Both the position numbers and the translations under genes were made by a program. A model generated the notes under the pieces. It saw only the letters and a program-made list of their open reading frames with translations, was not told where the DNA came from and made no database searches. A stretch of 52,851 nucleotides of DNA from Actinomycetota bacterium. GTDB taxonomy: Bacteria > Actinomycetota > Acidimicrobiia > Acidimicrobiales > Ilumatobacteraceae. The stretch is from contig WLDE01000004.1 of NCBI GenBank assembly GCA_009704985.1, forward strand, positions 1 to 52,851, given 5' to 3'. Shown in pieces: positions 33,339-40,609 of the stretch (its first letter is position 1; the number at the start of each line of letters is the position of its first letter).

Positions 33339-33530
33339 ATGATGCCCATGAACCTTCCGAAGGTGGAACCGCTCGTACAGGCAGCTCTGGCCGCACTGGA
33401 CGCCGCTATCGACGTCGCGACTGACGACAACCTCAAGGCCGACCTAGCCAAAGCGATGGCTCCGATTCGGGAGATCGCCGATCGGATCGAAAGCATCCGA
33501 ACCGTTCAGGGTGCGAGTCGGTGGTGGTGA
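33339..33530 (+). CDS. Small helical hypothetical protein
   Basis: 63 residues, starting MMPMNLPKVEPLVQAALAALDAAIDVATDD, with nearby in-frame ATGs at 33342 and 33348 as alternatives. The content is two or three amphipathic helices (LKADLAKAMAPIREIADRIESIR). No strong ribosome site. Codon use and amino-acid mix are plausible for a real protein. Function unknown. Confidence 0.5.
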   Translation: MMPMNLPKVEPLVQAALAALDAAIDVATDDNLKADLAKAMAPIREIADRIESIRTVQGASRWW

Positions 33531-33603
33531 GTGACTGTCGCCGTCTGGCGTCACACCCATGGAGCACACTCGTTAGTGTCAACCACTGGGAGGTGGGGCG
33601 AAG

Positions 33604-33792
33604 ATGAACGACGTGACGGTCGACGAACTCAACGCAGCAGAGTGGGCGGACCAGCAGGATTTTGTGTGCCGGCGGTTTCTCGACATGAGCGCCGACGAGT
33701 TTCGGATGAAGTTTCGTGACGGTGCCTTCGACGATGTTGAGGTGCCTGATGGCCTCATGGTCGTGCTTGCACTCTTCCCTGATCTCGACTGA
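33604..33792 (+). CDS. Small acidic protein, candidate antitoxin or partner of the next gene
   Basis: 62 residues from ATG 33604, with GGAGGTGGGG six to fifteen bases upstream, one of the better ribosome sites in the element. The sequence is strongly acidic: a CRRFLDMSADEFRMKFRDGAFDDVEVPDGLMVVLALFPDLD block resembles small proteins often found upstream of toxin-like genes. It is 32 bp from the next gene. The pairing with a toxin is inferred, not shown. Confidence 0.65.
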   Translation: MNDVTVDELNAAEWADQQDFVCRRFLDMSADEFRMKFRDGAFDDVEVPDGLMVVLALFPDLD

Positions 33793-33824
33793 GTCAGTGG
33801 CCGAGATAGCGACGTCATCGGACG

Positions 33825-34385
33825 ATGCCGGGCCGCAATCCTAGGGAAGCCTGGAGGGGCTTCATTGAGCCGATGGCGAGGTCGGTGGGGTGCATCGATC
33901 AGACCGTGCGGCTCAAGTCGAGCTTCTTCAGCGCGGACGGCTCAACGATGCTTGCGGCACCTGAGGCCGGGTGTAGGTGCTACGTCACATCGGGCAGCAA
34001 TCTTCTGACCCTCAGGCGGCCCCAGCAATCCGACAACTTCACCCTGTTCCTCGCCCTCACTCTGTCGCCGTACTACGACGAGCAGTTGGGCGTATGGCGG
34101 GTGACGACCCTTCGATATGACTACGAAATGAGCCAGGCCGGTCGGTTGCGCTTTGGTTGGCACTGGCACCCGTACAGCCGCAAGAGCACCGTCAAGTGGC
34201 CACACATGCACTTGCCCGAGGGAACGCCGTTCGCTAACAAGCACCTCCCGAGCGGGCGGATTGCCTTGGAGGAGATCCTGCTCTTCGCTCTCGATCAGCT
34301 AAAGGTCGAGCCAGCTCACGCGAACGCCGAGCAAGTGCTCACCGACGTCATGCAGAGGCACAAACTGCATCGCGCCTGGCACTGA
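33825..34385 (+). CDS. Cargo protein, possible TumE/DUF6516-like toxin
   Basis: 186 residues from ATG 33825; no clear ribosome site, and an ATG at 33873 with GGAGGGG 13 bases upstream is possible. A strand-rich middle ends in LRYDYEMSQAGRLRFGWHWHPYSRKSTVKWPHMHLPEG, followed by HLPSGRIALEEILLFALDQL. The R-x-RYDY ... W-x-H-x-HLP ... LPSG ... LEE order resembles DUF6516/TumE toxins, but the protein is longer and I cannot confirm it. GC content is lower than in the operon genes, consistent with separate acquisition as satellite cargo (such genes often defend the host). Confidence 0.6.
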   Translation: MPGRNPREAWRGFIEPMARSVGCIDQTVRLKSSFFSADGSTMLAAPEAGCRCYVTSGSNLLTLRRPQQSDNFTLFLALTLSPYYDEQLGVWRVTTLRYDYEMSQAGRLRFGWHWHPYSRKSTVKWPHMHLPEGTPFANKHLPSGRIALEEILLFALDQLKVEPAHANAEQVLTDVMQRHKLHRAWH

Positions 34386-34392
34386 AAGCGGC

Positions 34393-34422
34393 AAGAGCCG
34401 CACCCATAAAGGTGCGGCTCTT
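34393..34422 (+). terminator. Intrinsic terminator after the cargo gene
   Basis: AAGAGCCGCACC and GGTGCGGCTCTT form a perfect 12-bp stem with a six-base loop (CATAAA). The right arm ends in CTCTT and is followed by GGGCTTTCTG, a weak T-rich tail. It begins seven bases after the stop codon and would stop transcription before the leftward integrase-like gene. Confidence 0.85.
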
Positions 34423-34478
34423 GGGCTTTCTGTAGGGGCACGGGGGAATTCACCCGGTGCGGACGCGACGTTACGCGT

Positions 34479-35120
34479 TCACGATGCTCTCGCTTCGAGC
34501 GCCGATCGCATCCGTGCCAGGTCCGCACCGCGTAGGTAGACCTGCGTGCTCGTGAGGCTGACGTGACCGAGTAGCGCCTGCAACACCCGGAGGTCCGGCT
34601 CGACGTCAGCGACCTCGGAGGCGAGGGTGTGGCGGAGCGCATGGCATGCCTTGCCGTCTCCCGGTCGTGCCTTGATGCCTGCGTCTTCGAGCCAGTCGCG
34701 GACCATACGCCCGATGTAGCTGTTGGAGATCGGTGACAGGCCGTCGAGCCGTCGGATCAACGGTCCGGATCGTCCGCCGACCTCATCGAGGTAGGCGACC
34801 AGCTCGGCCGCTACTGCGTCCGGCACCGGGAGCACTCGTGTGTGCCCGCCCTTGCCGGTAACGCGCAAGGTGCGTGCCGTGCGGTCCCAGTCGCCGACTT
34901 GCAGGGCGATCACCTCACCACGTCGCAGACCCATGTCAAGCATGAGAGCGACACACGCGCGTGCTCGACGGTCCGGGAGCACGGCCCGGAGCCGATCCAC
35001 CTCCTCGCCCGTCAGCGCTCGAGGCACGGACCGGGGCACCTTCGGCGCCCGAATGGCCTGGCACGGGTCGGTCTTGATGAGCTTCTCAAGCAAGCGGCCA
35101 GGCTTTCCGACGCCCGTCAT
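34479..35120 (-). CDS. Second tyrosine recombinase, N-terminally truncated
   Basis: 213 residues, versus 300-390 for phage integrases. The catalytic domain is complete by eye: LMLDMGLRRGEVIALQVGDW (first Arg), RVTGKGGHTRVLPVP (hairpin Lys), KACHALRHTLAS (His and Arg), LLGHVSLTSTQVYLRGA (His and Tyr). The arm-binding and most of the core-binding domain are missing; the protein starts MTGVGKPGRLLEKLIKTDP, which is antisense to the excisionase-like frame at 35040-35190. It may be an inactive remnant, a XerC/D-like resolvase, or a decayed integrase of an earlier element at the same site. Confidence 0.8.
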   Translation of the reverse strand: MTGVGKPGRLLEKLIKTDPCQAIRAPKVPRSVPRALTGEEVDRLRAVLPDRRARACVALMLDMGLRRGEVIALQVGDWDRTARTLRVTGKGGHTRVLPVPDAVAAELVAYLDEVGGRSGPLIRRLDGLSPISNSYIGRMVRDWLEDAGIKARPGDGKACHALRHTLASEVADVEPDLRVLQALLGHVSLTSTQVYLRGADLARMRSALEARAS

Positions 35121-35190
35121 CGAGAAGGGTCGCTGCGTGCTCTGGCTTCGCGCCGACGTCGAGAAGTGGGCCGCGAGCCGTCGCGCCTAG
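35051..35190 (+). pseudogene. Remnant of an AlpA-like excisionase
   Basis: The peptide RPGFPTPVIEKGRCVLWLRADVEKWAASRRA, read rightward and ending at TAG 35188-35190, has the wing-and-helix C-terminus of AlpA-type excisionases. The first helix-turn-helix part is recognisable only in another frame (VGLDELLK), as after a frameshift. The 5' half lies under the leftward recombinase gene, so the two cannot both be complete. Judged from one motif, so moderate confidence. Confidence 0.4.
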
Positions 35191-35207
35191 TCCTCATCTA
35201 GTCCTCA
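35189..35207. promoter_or_regulatory. Right pair of AGTCCTCA repeats, candidate integrase arm sites
   Basis: AGTCCTCA at 35189 and 35200, spacing 11 bp, same orientation as the left pair at 22832/22843. The 107 bp to the core edge is a usual arm-to-core distance. The first copy overlaps the stop codon of the excisionase remnant. Confidence 0.6.
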
Positions 35208-35252
35208 ACTCACCGGGAAACGGTGTGATTCGGTGAGAACTGGCGAGATGAA

Positions 35253-35305
35253 AAACCGCAGGTCAGAGCAACGATCGCCCACATCGTGCCAGGTCAGAAA
35301 CCTGG
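35253..35305. repeat. Core-proximal repeats and hairpin in the right end of the element
   Basis: AAACCGCAGGTCAGAGCA (35253-35270) repeats the attL-side sequence 22787-22804. CAGGTCAGA occurs again at 35290-35298, 31 bp from the copy at 35259, and forms part of a hairpin CCAGGT-CAGAA-ACCTGG (35289-35305). Together these are candidate protein-binding sites next to the recombination core. Confidence 0.65.
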
Positions 35306-35313
35306 CCGGTCAT

Positions 35314-35360
35314 TTCCAGCCGAACTGGCCGAGCGACCCGGGCTACTGACGAAACCGCAG
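35314..35360. other. attR: right 47-bp integration repeat
   Basis: Perfect copy of 22749-22795, including the last codons and stop of patA. Host sequence resumes at 35361. From there to the hicA leader (about 35555) no gene is convincing; an arginine/aspartate-rich frame is open but has no start or known motif. Confidence 0.93.
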
Positions 35361-35555
35361 AGTCGACGGCGACGGCCGCGAGCGCGATGACGTCGACGAC
35401 ATCGAGGACCGTCTGATCGACCGCAGACACAACGTCACGGATGATCTCCAGCGGCAGTGGCTGCACGGTGCGCGCCGCCGCGAAACCAACGCGTTGCCTG
35501 GTGGCGTGAACGTGCCAGATCGGGCAGTACGAGCGGGTGTCCGGTCCGATTGATC

Positions 35556-35571
35556 GTCTAGTAGGGTAGAC
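35556..35571 (+). promoter_or_regulatory. Inverted repeat before hicA, likely autoregulatory operator
   Basis: GTCTA-GTAGGG-TAGAC is a symmetrical site ending two bases before the hicA start codon at 35574. HicB antitoxins with a DNA-binding C-terminus repress their own operon, so this is the expected operator. Confidence 0.6.
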
Positions 35572-35573
35572 GA

Positions 35574-35777
35574 ATGACGGGCAGAGATGTGCTCAAACTG
35601 ATCGAGCGGGCAGGGTGTGCGCCGCTCCGCCAGCGTGGTTCTCACGTGATGGTCCGCTGCCCCGGTGGCTGCCAGACCGTGATCCCCGTCCACCGAGGGC
35701 AAGACATTCCGACCGGGACACTGCGGTCGATCGAACGAGCCCTCGAACCCTGCCTCGGGAAAGGATGGCTTCGATGA
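35574..35777 (+). CDS. hicA: HicA-family mRNA interferase toxin
   Basis: 67 residues. The fold is the small dsRNA-binding-like HicA: TGRDVLKLIERAGCAPLRQRGSHVMVRCPGG, with the catalytic His24 in GSH, then TVIPVHRGQDIPTGTLRSIERAL. Normal length. It cleaves mRNA when not bound by HicB, whose gene overlaps by ATGA. The pair lies 0.2 kb beyond the right repeat, outside the element as defined by attL/attR. Confidence 0.92.
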   Translation: MTGRDVLKLIERAGCAPLRQRGSHVMVRCPGGCQTVIPVHRGQDIPTGTLRSIERALEPCLGKGWLR

Positions 35778-36163
35778 CTTCATCCAAGACGTACACGGCG
35801 ATCTACGACTACGACACCGACGACCACGCCTGGAACGTCCGCATCAAGGGCGTCACCGGCTGCCAGACCTACGGGCGCAGCCTCCGCCAAGCCCAGAGCC
35901 GGATCCGCGAAGCCCTCGCGCTCTGGCTCGACGTCGCACCAGTCGATCTGTCGATCCGCGACCAGTTCCCGGCCTCGCTCGCCTCGGTGGCCGACGACGT
36001 CGCTCGTGCACGGACCGCTGCGGAGCGAGCAGGAGCCAAGGCGCAGCAGCAGATGATCGAAGCGGTGCGAGCACTCGCCGATCTCGGGCTCAGTCGACGA
36101 GATGCCGCTGAACTCCTCGGCCTCTCCCACCAACGCGTCCACCAACTCCTCGAAGCCAGCTGA
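35774..36163 (+). CDS. hicB: HicB-family antitoxin with C-terminal HTH
   Basis: 129 residues from ATG 35774, overlapping the hicA stop codon; an in-frame ATG at 35765 is also possible. The N-terminal HicB domain (YTAIYDYDTDDHAWNVRIKGVTGCQTYGRSLRQAQSRIREALALWL) blocks HicA. A helical linker leads to a C-terminal helix-turn-helix (LADLGLSRRDAAELLGLSHQRVHQLLE) for operator binding. Typical of HicB, which usually has such a DNA-binding tail. Confidence 0.92.
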   Translation: MTSSKTYTAIYDYDTDDHAWNVRIKGVTGCQTYGRSLRQAQSRIREALALWLDVAPVDLSIRDQFPASLASVADDVARARTAAERAGAKAQQQMIEAVRALADLGLSRRDAAELLGLSHQRVHQLLEAS

Positions 36164-36438
36164 CAGCACCGAGTTGCCGATCTGGAACTGATTGATTTCC
36201 CGCGGGAAAGCGACAGAGCGGCCATCTGTCGATCCGTCGTCGCCTCCGAGGCGAAGGTTGCGAATCCTGGAAGGCGCTGGCGCGTGGGTCTGCGAGGCTG
36301 ACGGAGACGGCCGACCTGTCGGTAAGCCGCTACACCGGTTGTCCTCGCTCAGCGGGGTTCGAGAAGGGCAGGAAGTAGACCCGGGTGGCGCGCCGTCCAG
36401 ATCTGTCGATGTGCCCGCGTGCGCTTCTGCGTTGATCT

Positions 36439-36459
36439 GGTCGTACCACGGTCGTACCA
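36439..36459 (+). promoter_or_regulatory. Direct repeats GGTCGTACCA before the vapB-type gene
   Basis: GGTCGTACCA occurs at 36439-36448 and 36450-36459, spaced 11 bp; each contains the near-palindromic GGTCGTACC. The second copy touches the ATG at 36459. Ribbon-helix-helix antitoxins bind such helically phased repeats to repress their operon. The 275 bp between hicB and this site hold no gene I can support. Confidence 0.65.
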
Positions 36460-36713
36460 TGAGTTCCATGTCGACAGTTGTGAAGCGGTCCATCTCGTTG
36501 CCGGTGGACGTCTTCGAGGCGCTCGAAGCGCAAGCCGCGGAAGAAGGACGAACGGTGTCCGCAGCGCTCGCAGATGCTGCGGATCTCTGGCTTGCGACCA
36601 GGCGTGGGCTTCGTGCGGTGCGCTCGTGGGAACGTGAACACGGGGTGCTCACGGCCGAAGAGTTGGCGGCGGCCGATCGTGAACTCGATCGTGCTGGGGT
36701 CGGTCGCGGCTGA
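36459..36713 (+). CDS. Ribbon-helix-helix antitoxin (VapB/CopG type)
   Basis: 84 residues from ATG 36459 (ATG 36468 possible). The N-terminus VVKRSISLPVDVFEALEAQAAEEGRTVSAALADAADLWL is a ribbon-helix-helix DNA-binding domain. The C-terminal REHGVLTAEELAAADRELDRAG is the usual toxin-wrapping tail. The stop codon overlaps the toxin start (TGATG). Confidence 0.88.
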   Translation: MSSMSTVVKRSISLPVDVFEALEAQAAEEGRTVSAALADAADLWLATRRGLRAVRSWEREHGVLTAEELAAADRELDRAGVGRG

Positions 36714-37123
36714 TGGCTGCGCGTGGCGGCGCTCGTCTGCCGCTCGGTGTCGTGTACGACACCGGTGCTCTGATCGCCGCAGAGGTGAACGATCGGCGGA
36801 TGTGGGCGCTCCATGCGCGAGCGATGCAGCGGGGCGTGCTGCCGATCGTGCCGGCCGGCTGTGTTGTCGAGGCCTGGCGTGGGGGTCGTCAGACCAACGT
36901 GTCCCGGCTCCTCGATGGCTGCGAGATCGAACCTCTCGCCGCTGATCCCGCCAAGCGCGCAGGGGCACTTCGTCGAACGGTCGCTGATGCCATCGGGCCG
37001 ATCGACGCGACAGTGGTCGAATCAGCCGTTCGCCGCGGCGCGGCAGTCGTCACGTCCGACCGCAGCGACATCGAGCAGCTCGCCACTGCCGCTCGGCGTC
37101 GAGTCCAGATCATCGACGTCTGA
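36713..37123 (+). CDS. PIN-domain toxin (VapC type)
   Basis: 136 residues. PIN-domain metal ligands are visible: Asp16 in VVYDTGALIAAE, Glu53 in GCVVEAWRGG, an aspartate in GPIDATVVESAVRRGAAVVTSDRSDIEQLA and a second in TSDRSD. PIN toxins cleave RNA (tRNA, rRNA or mRNA) in a metal-dependent way. It is coupled to the preceding antitoxin gene. Length is typical. It is the second toxin-antitoxin module in 1.6 kb directly beside attR. Confidence 0.88.
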   Translation: MAARGGARLPLGVVYDTGALIAAEVNDRRMWALHARAMQRGVLPIVPAGCVVEAWRGGRQTNVSRLLDGCEIEPLAADPAKRAGALRRTVADAIGPIDATVVESAVRRGAAVVTSDRSDIEQLATAARRRVQIIDV

Positions 37124-37154
37124 CGGCGCCGAGCTGCCGCTCGGGGCGCTCCGC

Positions 37155-37316
37155 GTGCGTGCACGAACGCTGGCTGAGGCCGTCCATGCGTTGCAGCGTC
37201 GTGCTCTCGTCTCGTTCAGCTTCGAGCAGGCACTCGGCATGCTCCGTGTCCTGGGCGGAGCCATGGTCGTCATGGGAGTGGTCGCAGTGGTGGAACTGAT
37301 CGTCTCCACGCTGTGA
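37155..37316 (+). CDS. Possible small membrane protein
   Basis: 53 residues from GTG 37155, with one C-terminal transmembrane segment (VLGGAMVVMGVVAVVELIV). No ribosome site or family supports it strongly. From 37317 to 37652 (about 340 bp) I see no gene. Confidence 0.3.
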   Translation: MRARTLAEAVHALQRRALVSFSFEQALGMLRVLGGAMVVMGVVAVVELIVSTL

Positions 37317-37652
37317 CGACGCTGCGCCGTCCCGAGCTGCCGATCGGCATGGGCTGATCACGTGCGAGGAGCTTTCTCGCCGGGCTGTACGAGCGGGTCG
37401 GTCGTCCTGGGTGCCACGCTCCGGGGAACTGCCTGGAAATCCGAGACCACTGGCACCCAAGACATGCCGCCCCAGTTCCTGGGCGCCGGTGAGTCCTCAC
37501 CGACGCAGCTCAGCCGAATCTCGTGGCACCCAGAAGATGCGGACATCGACCCGCACCGACCCGATCCGAACTGCAGGTCATCGAGACAGAGCCGTGAAGG
37601 GGGATGTCGAGGCCGGGCGACCCGGGGTGCTGATCGGTCCGTTCGGCCGGGG

Positions 37653-39065
37653 TCAGCTCGCTCGGCGACGGCGCGTGCTGGGGGTGCTGCGCGCCAGCAG
37701 CTCGTGCACACCGGCGGCGATGCCGTCGGCCAGTACGTCCACGTCGGGCACGGTGTCCCAGTCGGCCGTGACCCCGAACGCGATGCGGCCGTGGTACGAC
37801 AGGATCGCCACGCCGGTCCGCACCCCCTGCGCCAGCGGGACGAACGGCAGGTACTCGAGCATCTCCCTGCCGCACGCGTAGAGCGGTACCTGCGGACCCG
37901 GGACGTTCGTGGTGACGGTGTTGACGCTGCGCTGCGGCACTCGACGCATGACCGCCGTGGCAGCGCGCAGGCCGGCGGACAGCAGCGCCGGTGGCGCGTG
38001 ATCGGCCAGGTCGACGAGGAGCTTGCCGGCCTCGGCCTGGTGCGACGCCTTCAGCGCCGCCATGCGCGTCCGGACGGCGTGGAGCCGTTCGATCGGGTCG
38101 TCGATGCCGACCGGCAGCTCGGCGATGATCGCCGACACCTGGTTGTCGAGCGTGTGGTCGCCGCGGGCGCGCACCGACACCGGCACGAGCGTGCGCAGCA
38201 CCACGCCGTCGAGCTGCTCGCCGCGACCCAGCAGCAGGTCGCGGTAGCCGGCGGTGATCGCTGCGAGGACGACGTCGTTCACGGTGCCACCGTGCGCCGC
38301 GCGGATCTGCTTCACCTCGCCGAGCGTCGTGGACGCCGTGGCCCACCGGCGGTGCGGACCGATCGTCCCCTCGATCGGCAGCATCGTGTTCGGCCGCAGG
38401 TTCTGTCCCAGCGAACGCAGCCCGGCGATGGCGTCACCCGCGCCGCCGACCAGCCGTCGGGGCGTGCGGATCAGCGAGCGGCCCGTCCGGGCCAGCTCCT
38501 CCGCGCTGGTGACCGCGTCGACGACGGCGTCGAGCAGCAGCGTCGCGTCGCTCGGCTCGGGTGTGGGCCGCCAGTGGTCGGCCACCGGCGCCGATCCGGC
38601 CGGGTCGGTGTCGAGCACCAGCGACATCAGGTCGGTGCCCGAGATGCCGTCCACCATGCAGTGGTGCACCTTCGACACCAGCGCCCAGGTGCCGTCGTGG
38701 AGCCCCTCGACCATCCAGGTCTCCCACAGCGGCCGGTGCCGGTCGAGCTCCTGCGACATGAGGCGACCCATCAGGTTGCGCAGGTCCTGGCGCGACCCCG
38801 GCGGCGGCAGGGCGGTGTGGCGCACGTGGTAGTCGAGCCGGAAGTGCGGGTCGTCCACCCACACCGGTCGGCCGACACCACCGGGCACGAACCGCACCCG
38901 CTGCCGGTAGCGGGGCACGAGCGGCAGCTTGCCGCGGAACAGCGCCACGAGGTCGTCGTACGGCGGTGGCGGCCCGGCGAAGATCGCGCACGACGCGATG
39001 TGCATGTGGTTCACGCCGTCCTCGATGTCGAGGAACGTCGCGTCGAGCGGACTCATCCGGTCCAT
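37653..39065 (-). CDS. WS/DGAT-family wax ester synthase / diacylglycerol acyltransferase
   Basis: 470 residues from the ATG at 39065, which begins MDRMSPLDATFLDIEDGVNHMHIAS, the typical opening. The catalytic motif HHxxxDG is HHCMVDG (His134, His135, Asp139, Gly140), preceded by PLWETWMVEGLHDG. Later segments SVRARGDHTLDNQVSAIIAELPVGIDDPIERL and NTVTTNVPGPQVPLY are the second half of the fold. It makes wax esters or triacylglycerol from acyl-CoA, for storage lipid. Divergent from the M20 peptidase gene. Confidence 0.94.
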   Translation of the reverse strand: MDRMSPLDATFLDIEDGVNHMHIASCAIFAGPPPPYDDLVALFRGKLPLVPRYRQRVRFVPGGVGRPVWVDDPHFRLDYHVRHTALPPPGSRQDLRNLMGRLMSQELDRHRPLWETWMVEGLHDGTWALVSKVHHCMVDGISGTDLMSLVLDTDPAGSAPVADHWRPTPEPSDATLLLDAVVDAVTSAEELARTGRSLIRTPRRLVGGAGDAIAGLRSLGQNLRPNTMLPIEGTIGPHRRWATASTTLGEVKQIRAAHGGTVNDVVLAAITAGYRDLLLGRGEQLDGVVLRTLVPVSVRARGDHTLDNQVSAIIAELPVGIDDPIERLHAVRTRMAALKASHQAEAGKLLVDLADHAPPALLSAGLRAATAVMRRVPQRSVNTVTTNVPGPQVPLYACGREMLEYLPFVPLAQGVRTGVAILSYHGRIAFGVTADWDTVPDVDVLADGIAAGVHELLARSTPSTRRRRAS

Positions 39066-39234
39066 GGCACCCTCCCAGGACTCCGGCAGGCGCGCCTGCA
39101 TCGGCCTGCTCGTCCGATCGTCGCGCCGCCACCGTGCGGGCGGGCAGGGTCCGACGACCCAACTACGGCGCCACGTCGGCTCGCCGGGGGACGGGGTGCG
39201 GGCGCCCCGCCGGCCGACGTGCTCGAATGAGGAC

Positions 39235-40584
39235 ATGAGCACCACGCGCAGCGACGACATGACCGGCGAGACCGTCGAACTGCTCCAGGCGATGATCCGC
39301 AACGAGTGCGTGAACGACGGCACCCCGACCAGCGGCCACGAGACCCGCACCGCCGAGCTGCTCGACGGCTGGTTCGAGGGGTCGGGTGCCGACGTCGGCC
39401 GCTTCGAACCGCTGCCCGGCCGTGGCTCGATCGTCGCCCGCATCGAGGGCAGCGACCCCAGTGCCCCGACGCTGTGCCTCATGGGGCACACCGACGTGGT
39501 GCCGGTGAACCCGGCGGGGTGGAGCCGCGACCCGTTCGGCGGCGAACTGGTGGACGGCGAGGTGTGGGGCCGCGGGGCGATCGACATGCTGAACGTCACC
39601 GCGTCGATGGCGGTGGCGTTCCGCCGGCTCGCCCGCAGCGGGTGGAGGCCGAAGGGATCGCTCGTGTACTTCGGCGTGGCCGACGAGGAGGCGGGCGGCA
39701 CGTACGGGGCGCAGTGGATGGTCGACCACCACTGGGACGTCGTCGGCGCCGACTTCGTGCTCACCGAACTCGGGGGCTGGTCCACCGCGGCCGACGACGG
39801 CACGCGCCACGTGGTGGTGAACACGGGGGAGAAGGGCATCGCCTGGCGGCGCCTGCGCATCGGTGGCACGCCGGCACACGGCTCGATGCCCTTCGGTGCG
39901 GACAACGCGCTCGTCACGGCCGCGGAGGTCGTGCGCCGCCTCGCCCAGTACCGCCCGCAGTCGCGCATCGACGAGGTGTGGCGTCAGAACGTGGCGGCGA
40001 TGCCGCTGACCGCCGAGCAGAAGGCCGGCCTGGTCGACCCCGACCGGATCTGGGCGACGCTCGAGTCGCTGCCGCCGGTGCTGGCCAAGCGCTGCCACGC
40101 GCACACCCACACCACGTTCTCGCCCAACGTGGTGCACGGTGGCCAGAAGACCAACATCATCCCCGACCTCGTGGAGATCGAGGTCGACATCCGCACCGTG
40201 CCCGGCACCACCCAGGCCGACGTCGACGCGCACCTGCGCGAGGCGCTCGGCGACCTCGCCGACCGGGTGGAGGTCGGCCGGCTGCAGGGCAGTGACCCGA
40301 CCGAGTCGCCCCGCGGCAATGCGCTGTGGGACGCGATCAGCTCGGCCACCCAGGTGGCCTACCCGGGCGCGCAGCTGCTGCCCGGCCTCATCGTGGGCGG
40401 CACCGACGCCCGGTTCTTCCGGGGCAGGGGAGCGGTGGCCTACGGCACCGGGTTGTTCTCGCCCTCGGTCACCTTCGAGTCGTTCGGGTCTCGCTTCCAC
40501 GGCAACGACGAACGCATCGACGTGGAGTCGCTCGGCCTCGCCGCCGACTTCTGGGTGCACATCGCCCGAGAGGTGTGCGGCTGA
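39235..40584 (+). CDS. M20-family metallopeptidase/deacylase
   Basis: 449 residues from ATG 39235. Metal-binding blocks of the M20/ArgE/DapE family are present: LMGHTDVVPV (His, catalytic Asp), VWGRGAIDMLN (bridging Asp), YFGVADEEAGG (general base Glu and ligand Glu), and GGTDARFFRGRG near the end, with a late HGNDERIDVESL. It hydrolyses amide bonds of peptides or N-acyl amino acids. No signal peptide; cytosolic. The SDR gene begins 25 bp later, so they may be co-transcribed. Confidence 0.93.
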   Translation: MSTTRSDDMTGETVELLQAMIRNECVNDGTPTSGHETRTAELLDGWFEGSGADVGRFEPLPGRGSIVARIEGSDPSAPTLCLMGHTDVVPVNPAGWSRDPFGGELVDGEVWGRGAIDMLNVTASMAVAFRRLARSGWRPKGSLVYFGVADEEAGGTYGAQWMVDHHWDVVGADFVLTELGGWSTAADDGTRHVVVNTGEKGIAWRRLRIGGTPAHGSMPFGADNALVTAAEVVRRLAQYRPQSRIDEVWRQNVAAMPLTAEQKAGLVDPDRIWATLESLPPVLAKRCHAHTHTTFSPNVVHGGQKTNIIPDLVEIEVDIRTVPGTTQADVDAHLREALGDLADRVEVGRLQGSDPTESPRGNALWDAISSATQVAYPGAQLLPGLIVGGTDARFFRGRGAVAYGTGLFSPSVTFESFGSRFHGNDERIDVESLGLAADFWVHIAREVCG

Positions 40585-40609
40585 GGCTCGCCCGGGACAC
40601 ACTGATCGC

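Larger units (their letters stand above)
22749..35360. mobile_element. Integrated phage-satellite-like element, 12.6 kb
   Basis: The element is bounded by perfect 47-bp direct repeats (22749-22795 and 35314-35360). It encodes a tyrosine integrase next to the left end, a divergently transcribed regulator and AlpA-like protein, a primase-polymerase/helicase, WhiB, HNH nuclease, small and large terminase, and an HK97-type capsid protein. Portal, prohead protease, head-tail connector and tail genes are not seen. This composition resembles the phiRv1/phiRv2 elements of mycobacteria and the capsid-forming satellites (cf-PICIs), which depend on a helper phage. The calls for individual genes are given separately; the satellite interpretation is inference. 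Confidence 0.85.

Noticed and set aside
36192..36458. An upstream extension of the vapB-type gene (open frame from 36192)
   Set aside because: The extension has no domain, and the operator-like repeats and the ribbon-helix-helix start at 36459 argue for the short protein.
35574..37123. The two toxin-antitoxin modules as part of the satellite
   Set aside because: They lie beyond the right 47-bp repeat, and no second matching repeat was seen further right; they are treated as neighbours.
37492..37499. Another AGTCCTCA outside the element
   Set aside because: It is a single copy, not an 11-bp-spaced pair; one chance match to an 8-mer is expected in a window of this size.
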